A program made the position numbers and the translations under genes. 64,000 bases of DNA from positions 1-64,000 of the forward strand of contig JAZSMT010000025.1 of the NCBI GenBank assembly GCA_045536025.1, read 5' to 3'. Shown here piece after piece: positions 24,213 to 30,228 of this stretch (positions are counted from its first letter, which is position 1; each line of letters starts with the position of its first letter). Origin of the DNA: HGM11412 sp045536025. Its GTDB lineage: Bacteria; Bacillota; Clostridia; Christensenellales; Borkfalkiaceae. A model generated the notes under the pieces. The model made no database searches and had not been told where the DNA came from. It worked only from the letters and a program-made list of their open reading frames with translations.

Positions 24213-25367
24213 ATGAAAGCAATAACTAATTCTAACGTAGTTTTAGAAAAGGGAATTTTGTTTGATGGCGTTGTTGTTTTTGACGGTAACCGAATTGTAA
24301 GCATAGGCAAAAAAGAAGAGGTTGAAATACCCAAAAATGCTGAAATTATTGACGCACAAGGCTTATTTACTTGCCCAGGGCTTATCGATATTCACAACCA
24401 CGGCTCTGTAAAAAACTTCTTTGTTGACGACCCTGAAGAGTGTTGCAATCACTTCTTATCGCACGGTCAAACGACGGTTCTTCCAACTTATTATCAAACC
24501 ATGAGTGCCGACGAAATGATTGAAGGCACTAAAAAGCTTAAAGAGTTTTCTAAGACGGGCAACGGTAGAATTATCAAAGGCCTTTATATGGAAGCGCCGT
24601 ATATGCGTGCGGTGGGCAGTAATATGCAGCTTTTTAAGTGGAACGACGATATACGTATCGATAGATATAAAAGGCTTGTTGACGAAATTGCCTCGTACGT
24701 TAAAGTGTGGGCAATCGACCCTGCGCGTAAGGGCATTTTCGAGTTTGTCAATTACGTAAAAAGCGTTGAGCCAAATTCGGTGTTTGCTTTCGGGCATTCG
24801 AACGCAACTGCAGACCAATGCGAAAAAATCGTTGACCTTGGCGTTAAAGTTCAAACTCACTGGGGCGACAGTGGCAGTGCGCCTAAGATAAACCAAGCAC
24901 GCAACGGCGCAGGGTGTGACGACTATACCTTGTCAAACCCCGATATCTATGCTGAGCTTATTTGCGACCAAACGGGCATTCACTTAGCGCCCTATACTAT
25001 TCGCTCGGTAATTCGAGCTAAAGGCTATGAAAAGTGTATCTTAATTACCGATAGCTATCCCTCAACGGGCGATTATAAAAACGACGAGTCTGCAGGTATC
25101 TTATGGGGACCAGACCTCAACTATGACCCAGAGGGTAAACTTGCAGGTAGCCACTTAACTTTAGACGGCGCTTGTAGAAACGTTATGTCTTACACCCCTT
25201 ACGGTATGTGTGAGGTCGTTCGTATGGCAAGCTTAAACCCTGCTAAACTTATCGGTATTGATAAAGATTACGGCTCTATCGAAGTAGGCAAGGTTGCAGA
25301 CCTTATTTTAGTAGACAACGCCTTTAACGTGAAGAAGGTATTCTTAGAGGGCGACCAAGCGTTTTAA
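24213..25367 (+). CDS. NagA-like amidohydrolase (N-acetylamino-sugar-phosphate deacetylase family)
   Basis: A 384-residue amidohydrolase resembling N-acetylglucosamine-6-phosphate deacetylase. It shows D-I-H-N-H-G near 62, M-E-A-P-Y (metal Glu, NagA L-E-G-P), G-H-S-N-A (metal His near 198), T-H-W-G-D (second metal His, replacing the H-L-F-N-A-M loop) and I-T-D-S (catalytic Asp near 278). A C-terminal beta domain contains G-S-I-E-V-G-K-V-A-D-L-I. The altered substrate loops argue for a sugar other than GlcNAc-6-P. Last gene of the operon, followed immediately by a dispersed repeat. Confidence 0.75.
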   Translation: MKAITNSNVVLEKGILFDGVVVFDGNRIVSIGKKEEVEIPKNAEIIDAQGLFTCPGLIDIHNHGSVKNFFVDDPEECCNHFLSHGQTTVLPTYYQTMSADEMIEGTKKLKEFSKTGNGRIIKGLYMEAPYMRAVGSNMQLFKWNDDIRIDRYKRLVDEIASYVKVWAIDPARKGIFEFVNYVKSVEPNSVFAFGHSNATADQCEKIVDLGVKVQTHWGDSGSAPKINQARNGAGCDDYTLSNPDIYAELICDQTGIHLAPYTIRSVIRAKGYEKCILITDSYPSTGDYKNDESAGILWGPDLNYDPEGKLAGSHLTLDGACRNVMSYTPYGMCEVVRMASLNPAKLIGIDKDYGSIEVGKVADLILVDNAFNVKKVFLEGDQAF

Positions 25368-25378
25368 GCCCCTATAAA

Positions 25379-25508
25379 CGGCGTTATGCTGTGGTCTTTA
25401 CAATTTTGTGAAATTCCTGCGACCAACAAGGTCGCTCCCTTCCGCAAAATCTCAAACGCTTTGCCTAACTTGTTTCTAGCGTCTTAAAATTGAGCTTTGC
25501 ATAGGCTT
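25379..25508 (+). repeat. Dispersed structured repeat, copy B
   Basis: It starts 11 bases after the NagA-like stop codon with GGCGTTATGC. Outer stem TTTTGTG (25404-25410)/CGCAAAA (25443-25449), inner hairpin GCGACC-AACAA-GGTCGC (25419-25435), then TTGCCTAACTTGTTTCTAGCG and CATAGGC. The stems differ from copy A in sequence but occupy the same places. Confidence 0.75.
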
Positions 25509-25525
25509 AGTAAAATTATAACAAT

Positions 25526-25557
25526 AAAAAACGGTGCAATATTTTGCACCGTTTTTT
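25526..25557. terminator. Bidirectional terminator between the NagA-like gene and rsmE
   Basis: AAAAAACGGTGCAA/TTGCACCGTTTTTT around loop TATT, with tracts on both sides. It serves the convergent operon and rsmE. Confidence 0.88.
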
Positions 25558-25559
25558 TA

Positions 25560-26306
25560 TTAATATAGATTGCTTTCAGCGTGTAACATAATAGCTGATA
25601 GGGCGGTTATTGAGGCTGTTTCCGTTCTAAGTATCCTTTTCCCAAGCGATATTATTTTAGTGTTAGATAAGGCTTTTGCTTTATCGATTTCACTATCTTC
25701 AAAACCGCCTTCAGCGCCTATCATAACGCCGATTTTCATACCGCTTTTTATCATAGAAAAACACTCTTTAGTAGCCGTCATGCCCTCAGCGCACTCGTAG
25801 GGGATAACAAGTAGGTCTAATTCGCATGCAAACTTAAGTGCGTTATCAAAAGCCATAGGCTCTAAAACTTTAGGAATAATATTTCTTTTGCTTTGCTTTG
25901 ACGCGCTTTCGGATATAAGATTAAACCTTTCAGTTTTTTGCTTTAGTTTATTCTTTTCTATTTTAGCGATACACCTTTTCATTTCTACGGGAATTATCGA
26001 GTGTACGCCAAGCTCAACCGCTTTTTGAATAATAAGCTCCATTTTCTCGCCTTTAGCTATGCCCTGAAAAAGATAAACCTCAATAGGTAGCTCGGTGCAT
26101 TGGTAATTAGGTTTTATTATTTTAACTAATACCTCACTATCGGTAAAATCTACGATACAGCATAAATCGCTTTTGCCGTTATAGGTAACCAAAACGTCCT
26201 CTCCGCTTTTCATGCGCAGTACGTTTTTAATATGGTTATAGTCTTTACCTGAAATTTTGTAACCGCCGTCAATTTTTGCTAAAATGTTTACGAAAAAATT
26301 ATACAT
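25560..26306 (-). CDS. rsmE: 16S rRNA m3U1498 methyltransferase
   Basis: A 248-residue SPOUT methyltransferase. An N-terminal PUA-like domain (about 1-70) is followed by the catalytic domain with Q-G-I-A-K-G-E-K-M-E near 78, I-G-A-E-G-G-F near 200, and the C-terminal knot segment L-G-K-R-I-L-R-T-E-T-A near 225. Length and motifs are typical. It lies between the carbohydrate operon and fucI and has no functional link to either; spacing to fucI is 75 bases with a terminator in between. Confidence 0.92.
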   Translation of the reverse strand: MYNFFVNILAKIDGGYKISGKDYNHIKNVLRMKSGEDVLVTYNGKSDLCCIVDFTDSEVLVKIIKPNYQCTELPIEVYLFQGIAKGEKMELIIQKAVELGVHSIIPVEMKRCIAKIEKNKLKQKTERFNLISESASKQSKRNIIPKVLEPMAFDNALKFACELDLLVIPYECAEGMTATKECFSMIKSGMKIGVMIGAEGGFEDSEIDKAKALSNTKIISLGKRILRTETASITALSAIMLHAESNLY

Positions 26307-26342
26307 AGATATATTTTACCACCATTTGCAAAAAAATACAAT

Positions 26343-26372
26343 AAAAAAGCCAAAGGCAAACACCTTTGGCTT
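26343..26372 (-). terminator. fucI terminator
   Basis: AAGCCAAAGG/CCTTTGGCTT stem. Read on the minus strand it is followed by a run of six U after the fucI stop codon. Confidence 0.8.
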
Positions 26373-26381
26373 AAATAGTTT

Positions 26382-28214
26382 TTATTTCTTGTAAAGAGGG
26401 CCGTAAGTTTTACAAGCTCTGTAATCTTGACCTTCTTTGTCCATGCCGAACGCGTTCCAGCAAGCAGGACGATAAACGTCTTTTTCAGGTACGTTGTGCA
26501 TACATACGGGGATGCGGAGCATTGAACACATAGTAATAAGGTCTGCACCTACGTGGCCGTAAGAAATTGCACCGTGGTTTGCACCCCAGTTTTGCATAAC
26601 TTCGTAAGCCGTTCTGAAAGGGCTTCCTTCCTTGCCGTCGCAACGTGGAGCAAACCAAGTGTTGGGCCAAGTGGGGTTAGTTCTCTTCATTAACTTGTCG
26701 TTTACGTCTTTAGGAAGGTTTACAGTCCAACCTTCAGCAATTTGAAGAACAGGGCCTAAGCCTTTTACGATATTAAGTCTAATCATAGTAACGGGCATTT
26801 CTGCGTAGGTATCAAAATGGCTTGAGAAACCACCGCCACGGAAGTTGTCAAAACCTGCTTCGCACCAAACGGTTGCATCCGTCATTTTCTTAATATCTTC
26901 GTCGGTTACTTCCCACCATTTTTTCATAATAGCGTTGCCTTTTTCGTCAGTGCAAACACCGCTAGCGTCAAGACAAGCTGCGCCCGAGTTTAAAAGGTGA
27001 ATAATACCGTCGGATTCTTTAGCCTTTCCTTCAAGCTTATAACCAGTAACTCTTTCGGTTGCTTCGCCAGACCAGTAAGTTCTAACGTCGGCAAAGATTT
27101 GAGCGCGGTGAGTTAAAAGGCGCATCATAAGCATACCCATAGCGTTAAGTACGTCGTTTTCAGTTGCTAAAGTATACGGTTCTCTTGCACCTTGATGGTC
27201 AAACGTTGAACTTAAAAGAGCTTCGGGATAGTCGCAGTTGGGCCAGTGGTCGGTCCATTGTCTTTGACCTTGGAAACCGCCTGCAATCGCATTGTGGCCA
27301 GCTCTTTCTTCAATGAAAGCATCGGGAAGATTTTTGTTACCTGCCATTAAATCTTTAATAATGCAATACATTTTAACGGTGAATTCCCATTGTTTATCCT
27401 TTTCTTCACGGGTAAATTTAATTTTTTGGTCTTTACCTAAGAAAGAAACGGTGTCGGGGTTATCGTCCCAACCTTCTTTGCAGTGCTCTTTAGTCCACGC
27501 AAGCGCTTTTTGATATTCTTCTTCATCGTAAATACCTTCTTCCATACGGCGAAGAATTTCAACTTCGTCAACCGACTCAACGCGCATACCAAAATAACTT
27601 TCTAACATGTCTTGGTCAATTATAGAGCCTGCAATACCCATACATTGCGAGCCGATTTGAAGATATGATTTACCGCGCATAGTAGCAACTGCAACGGCAG
27701 CGCGACCAAAGCGAAGAAGTTTTTCTTTTACGTCTTCAGGAACTTCGTTAACTTGGTCTAAGTCTTGAACTTCATGACCGTAAATACCGAAAGCGGGTAA
27801 GCCTTTTTGCGCGTGACCTGCAAGAACTGCTGCGAGGTAAACTGCACCGGGTCTTTCAGTGCCGTTAAAGCCCCAAACGCCCTTGATAGTGTTAGGATCC
27901 ATATCCATAGTTTCACTGCCGTAGCACCAGCAAGAAGTTACCGATAAAGTAATTTCTACACCTTCTTTTTTGAACTTGTCAGCACAAGCAGCAGCTTCCG
28001 CTACACGACCGATACAGGTATCTGCTAAAACAACCTTAACAGGTTCGCCGTTTGAATAGAAAAGGTTTTCTTCAAATAATTTTTTAGCTGCGTTAGCCAT
28101 TGCCCATACGGTGGGTTCAAGTGATTCGCGAAGCATCATAGGTCCGCGACGACCATCTACACAAGGACGAATACCAATAACTGGATAATCGCCTACGTAT
28201 CTTGATTTTGCCAT
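26382..28214 (-). CDS. fucI: L-fucose isomerase
   Basis: A 610-residue enzyme, close to the 591 residues of E. coli FucI and co-linear with it by eye: G-I-R-P near the start, S-D-T-C-I/A-D-T-C-I, C-W-C-Y-G-S-E-T, W-G-F-N-G-T-E-R-P-G-A, G-F-Q-G-Q-R, V-A-T-E-N-D/L-A-T-E-N-D with the metal-binding Asp, and the C-terminal R-I-P-V-C-M-H-N-V segment. It interconverts L-fucose and L-fuculose (or D-arabinose and D-ribulose) with Mn2+. It stands alone on the minus strand with its own promoter. No fucose transporter, FucA aldolase or regulator is in the window. Confidence 0.95.
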   Translation of the reverse strand: MAKSRYVGDYPVIGIRPCVDGRRGPMMLRESLEPTVWAMANAAKKLFEENLFYSNGEPVKVVLADTCIGRVAEAAACADKFKKEGVEITLSVTSCWCYGSETMDMDPNTIKGVWGFNGTERPGAVYLAAVLAGHAQKGLPAFGIYGHEVQDLDQVNEVPEDVKEKLLRFGRAAVAVATMRGKSYLQIGSQCMGIAGSIIDQDMLESYFGMRVESVDEVEILRRMEEGIYDEEEYQKALAWTKEHCKEGWDDNPDTVSFLGKDQKIKFTREEKDKQWEFTVKMYCIIKDLMAGNKNLPDAFIEERAGHNAIAGGFQGQRQWTDHWPNCDYPEALLSSTFDHQGAREPYTLATENDVLNAMGMLMMRLLTHRAQIFADVRTYWSGEATERVTGYKLEGKAKESDGIIHLLNSGAACLDASGVCTDEKGNAIMKKWWEVTDEDIKKMTDATVWCEAGFDNFRGGGFSSHFDTYAEMPVTMIRLNIVKGLGPVLQIAEGWTVNLPKDVNDKLMKRTNPTWPNTWFAPRCDGKEGSPFRTAYEVMQNWGANHGAISYGHVGADLITMCSMLRIPVCMHNVPEKDVYRPACWNAFGMDKEGQDYRACKTYGPLYKK

Positions 28215-28259
28215 AGAATAAATACTCCTTAAAATAAATTTTAAGCATTTTGCTCGTTA

Positions 28260-28293
28260 GTTATATTATATAACGATTATTATAATCTTGCAA
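28260..28293 (-). promoter_or_regulatory. fucI promoter with palindromic operator
   Basis: Minus strand TTGCAA (28288-28293), 17 bp, TATAAT (28265-28270). A perfect palindrome GTTATATTATATAAC (28260-28274) covers the -10 box and shares its half-sites with the operator at 20743-20761. Confidence 0.7.
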
Positions 28294-28391
28294 TAGGTAA
28301 TTTTAATTAAAAATCAACTTTTTGCTTAATTTTATAAATTGAAGTTTAATTCTTAACCTTGTTAAACCTTATTCCATAAGTGGTGCAATAA

Positions 28392-28546
28392 GCGGAAGCG
28401 GTGGGATACAGCCATACCCTATAAATAGGGGACTCTGGCTGAGCTTAGTTCGTCAAGTAAGCCCGTCAAATGACGGCCGAACCTACGGTTCTCATCCCAC
28501 CTTTATTCAAACAAAAAAAGCAAGTAAACACGCTACTTGCTTTTTT
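28392..28546 (+). ncRNA. Candidate five-helix structured RNA of unknown class
   Basis: Between 28400 and 28501 almost every base fits a compact fold. P1 is GGTGGGAT (28400-28407)/ATCCCACC (28494-28501). P2 is AGCCA + CCCTAT/ATAGGG + TGGCT (28410-28440). P3 is GCTTA/TAAGC (28443-28462). P4 is CCGTCA/TGACGG (28463-28476). P5 is GAACC/GGTTC (28479-28491). A terminator follows at 28513-28546, favouring the plus strand. No clear promoter was found and the fold could equally be drawn for the minus strand. It matches no riboswitch or housekeeping RNA that I recognise. Its first 16 bases (28392-28407) repeat the complement of the tRNA-Ser 3' end. Confidence 0.55.
28513..28546. terminator. Bidirectional terminator between the RNA candidate and tRNA-Ser
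   Basis: AAAAAAGCAAGTA (28514-28526)/TACTTGCTTTTTT (28534-28546), 13 bp with a 7-nt loop and tracts on both sides. It can end the minus-strand tRNA-Ser transcript and a plus-strand RNA from the left. Confidence 0.85.
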
Positions 28547-28548
28547 GT

Positions 28549-28637
28549 TGGCGGAAGCGGTGGGATTCGAACCCACGATACGTTGCCGTATACCTGATTT
28601 CGAGTCAGGGCCGTTATGACCTCTTCGATACACTTCC
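28549..28637 (-). tRNA. tRNA-Ser (anticodon CGA), CCA encoded
   Basis: Acceptor GGAAGTG/CGCTTCC with one G-T pair, anticodon stem-loop CCTGA-CTCGAAA-TCAGG with anticodon CGA, a long variable arm (GTATACGGCAACGTATC) as expected for tRNA-Ser, T arm CGTGGG-TTCGAAT-CCCACC, discriminator G and an encoded CCA. It reads UCG codons. Fragments of this tRNA lie on both sides (28392-28407 and 28694-28713). Confidence 0.95.
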
Positions 28638-28663
28638 ATATTTAGTATTTAGTTTTACACTCG

Positions 28664-28713
28664 GAGGTCGGCGTTCGCTTTCGCTCGGCTAAAGACCTCT
28701 TCGATACACTTCC
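28664..28713 (-). pseudogene. tRNA-Ser 5' fragment in a hairpin
   Basis: Bases 28694-28713 repeat exactly the first 20 bases of tRNA-Ser (complement of GACCTCTTCGATACACTTCC). After that the sequence diverges into a GC-rich segment and ends in GAGGTC (28664-28669), which pairs with GACCTC of the fragment. It is a truncated tRNA copy in the same orientation, upstream of the intact gene. Confidence 0.6.
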
Positions 28714-28731
28714 GTTTTAAATCGTTATAAA

Positions 28732-28849
28732 CGTCGTTATGCTTTGTTACTGCAACTTTTTAACAATTCAATGACCTACAAGGTATATTTCACCGTTAAA
28801 AAGTCTTGTGCCTCGCCTAACTTGTTTCTAACGTCCTAAAAGTTTTCAT
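28732..28849 (+). repeat. Dispersed structured repeat, copy C
   Basis: CGTCGTTATGCTTTGTTACTGC start, outer stem CTTTTTAAC (28756-28764)/GTTAAAAAG (28795-28803), inner ACC-TACAA-GGT (28774-28784), then GCCTCGCCTAACTTGTTTCTAACG. The nine-base outer stem is unlike that of other copies but is perfectly paired. Confidence 0.7.
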
Positions 28850-28856
28850 TTATTTA

Positions 28857-28960
28857 CGGCGTAATACTTTGTTGTGCTCTGCTTTATTCACTCGTGTACA
28901 AAAGTACATATCCTTTCATAAATGCTCGCACGCCTCGTCTTACTTGTAACTAACAACTTG
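28857..28960 (+). repeat. Dispersed structured repeat, copy D
   Basis: CGGCGTAATACTTTGTTGTG start, outer stem TTTAT (28883-28887)/ATAAA (28918-28922), inner hairpin TGTAC-AAAA-GTACA (28895-28908), then GCCTCGTCTTACTTGTAACTAAC. It is in tandem with copy C. The remaining bases up to 29165 are AT-rich and show no gene. Confidence 0.65.
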
Positions 28961-29165
28961 ATGTTGCTTTGCAAAAATTTAACTAGCCATAAAAACGTTG
29001 CAGTAAGCAAAGTTTTATCGAGCAAAGGTATTTTAACATATTTTTTTGATTTTGTATATTATTTTAAGGTAATATTTTCAAAAAAATAAAATATTAAAAT
29101 TTTTATATATTACGACAGGCGTTTGGCAATAAATGCAACTATCATAAAATAAAAAGAGGCTAAAA

Positions 29166-29354
29166 ATGAAAGATTTGTTCAAATATAAGAATAAAACGGT
29201 TGAGATATTATGTGATAACGGCGAGGTAATTAAAGGGGTTGTTAATATTAGTTATGATATAAATTACAGCCCTATATTAAAAATTGATGGTTTACATAGT
29301 TACGTATACCCTGAAAACGTAAACAAAATAAAAATAATAAAAAATTCAGGATAG
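29166..29354 (+). CDS. Small hypothetical protein, Sm/SH3-like
   Basis: A 62-residue protein with AGAGG upstream of ATG. K-N-K-T-V-E-I-L-C-D-N-G-E-V-I-K-G-V-V followed by regular beta-type segments (I-L-K-I-D-G, V-N-K-I-K-I-I) resembles a small five-strand barrel of the Sm or SH3-like kind. The family is not identified. It stands between the repeat region and a lipoprotein gene that has its own promoter; no terminator separates them. Confidence 0.6.
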   Translation: MKDLFKYKNKTVEILCDNGEVIKGVVNISYDINYSPILKIDGLHSYVYPENVNKIKIIKNSG

Positions 29355-29361
29355 AACGCTG

Positions 29362-29390
29362 TTGACAAAAAAAATAAATATTTATATAAT
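29362..29390 (+). promoter_or_regulatory. Promoter of the small lipoprotein gene
   Basis: TTGACA (29362-29367), 17 bp, TATAAT (29385-29390), a perfect sigma-A consensus. Confidence 0.85.
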
Positions 29391-29416
29391 AAAATAAGTA
29401 AAAAGGGGGAGTTAAT

Positions 29417-29761
29417 ATGAGAAAATTTGCAAAATTTATATCTTTAATAATGATACTTGTTATGTCGGCGTTAATTTTAACTGCGTGTGTTCCCTCTGAC
29501 GTTGACTCGGCGAAAGAAAAGATGGAAAAAGCAGGATATTTTGTTATTTATTATACAGATTATGATGAAGATAAAGGTGTTGTTGGTGGAATAATAGCGA
29601 CAAAAATTGGCGATGGGCTTATTGCTTTATATTTTAATTCTTCTAAAGAGGCAAAAGAGTATGCTGAGGGTTGGACTGATAGCAAATACGATAAAGTAGA
29701 GTATAGTGGTAAGTGGGCGTTTATCGGAACGGAAGACGCTATAGAAGATTTTAAAGCTTAA
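29417..29761 (+). CDS. Small lipoprotein
   Basis: A 114-residue protein with a lipoprotein signal peptide: R-K-F-A-K-F, a hydrophobic core, and lipobox L-T-A-C with Cys at about 24. The mature domain alternates beta and helix: E-K-M-E-K-A-G-Y-F-V-I-Y-Y, I-I-A-T-K-I-G-D-G-L-I-A-L-Y-F, K-W-A-F-I-G-T-E-D-A-I. This resembles a small alpha-beta domain predicted to lie outside the membrane. GGGGGAG precedes ATG. It is monocistronic with a consensus promoter and a strong terminator, so expression may be high. Function unknown. Confidence 0.8.
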   Translation: MRKFAKFISLIMILVMSALILTACVPSDVDSAKEKMEKAGYFVIYYTDYDEDKGVVGGIIATKIGDGLIALYFNSSKEAKEYAEGWTDSKYDKVEYSGKWAFIGTEDAIEDFKA

Positions 29762-29765
29762 AATT

Positions 29766-29790
29766 AAGACCGTGCTTGGCACGGTCTTTT
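29766..29790 (+). terminator. Lipoprotein terminator
   Basis: AAGACCGTGC/GCACGGTCTT with a 3-nt loop and T tract. A second hairpin, GCGGTTT/AAACCGC (29803-29819), follows, with an A tract on its left that would read as a terminator on the minus strand. Confidence 0.85.
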
Positions 29791-29913
29791 TAATAAAAAA
29801 AGCGGTTTAAAAAACCGCAAATATCTTTCCCACCTTTTAATCATAACACAAAAAATGCCCATTGTAAATAGGTTTTTTAAAAATAAAGTTGAGCAAAATT
29901 TTTACGTTTTGTA

Positions 29914-29942
29914 TTGACTAAGGCTGATATCTATTTTATAAT
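29914..29942 (+). promoter_or_regulatory. Promoter of the 280-nt non-coding RNA
   Basis: TTGACT (29914-29919), 17 bp, TATAAT (29937-29942). No coding frame with a ribosome site follows before the terminator. Confidence 0.8.
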
Positions 29943-29948
29943 AAAATT

Positions 29949-30226
29949 ACCAAAAGGGAGGACGGACCGATGAACTAAGCTAAGTTACCTACTATTTAAA
30001 TAGGAGGTTAAAATCTTGAAAATCCCCAAAAAATTCAATTTTACTACCATTAAAAAATTTTAGTTTAGGAGAAAGCCAATGTACCACTTAGGCTCAACCA
30101 AGTAGCAAGTATCCATCAATAAAGGTGCAAAAGCACAAGTAAGTAATAAATATAAAAGAGTGGAAAAAGCTAAGTAAAACTTAATAAATTGTAAAGCGAC
30201 AATCGTTATGATTGTCGCTTTTATTT
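29949..30226 (+). ncRNA. Independent non-coding RNA of about 280 nt
   Basis: A strong promoter upstream and a 12-bp terminator (AAAGCGACAATC/GATTGTCGCTTT, 30193-30221) define a discrete transcript without a plausible gene. It begins near CCAAAAGGGAGGACGG. Internal pairing includes ACCT-CTATTT with AAATAG-AGGT (about 29991-30016, one mismatch) and GTGC-AAAA-GCAC near 30128. AAGCTAAGT occurs near both ends. Size, GGGAGGAC start and host class bring the clostridial raiA-type RNA to mind, but I cannot confirm that from memory of its consensus. Confidence 0.7.
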
Positions 30227-30228
30227 TG
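30193..30228 (+). terminator. Terminator of the non-coding RNA
   Basis: AAAGCGACAATC (30193-30204), loop GTTAT, GATTGTCGCTTT (30210-30221), then TATTTT. It ends next to the stop codon of the convergent NSS transporter gene. Confidence 0.85.

Noticed and set aside
28392..28546. The five-helix element as SRP RNA, 6S RNA, tmRNA or a known riboswitch
   Set aside because: There is no GGAA-type SRP tip, no long bulged 6S rod and no tmRNA ends. A separate fucI promoter lies downstream on the minus strand, so it is not an obvious leader of that gene.
29949..30228. Coding potential, including a 77-codon minus-strand frame at 30060-30293
   Set aside because: The frame overlaps the transporter gene end and the terminator, has no ribosome site, and the region has a plus-strand promoter and terminator of its own. 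ATGs on the plus strand open only very short frames.
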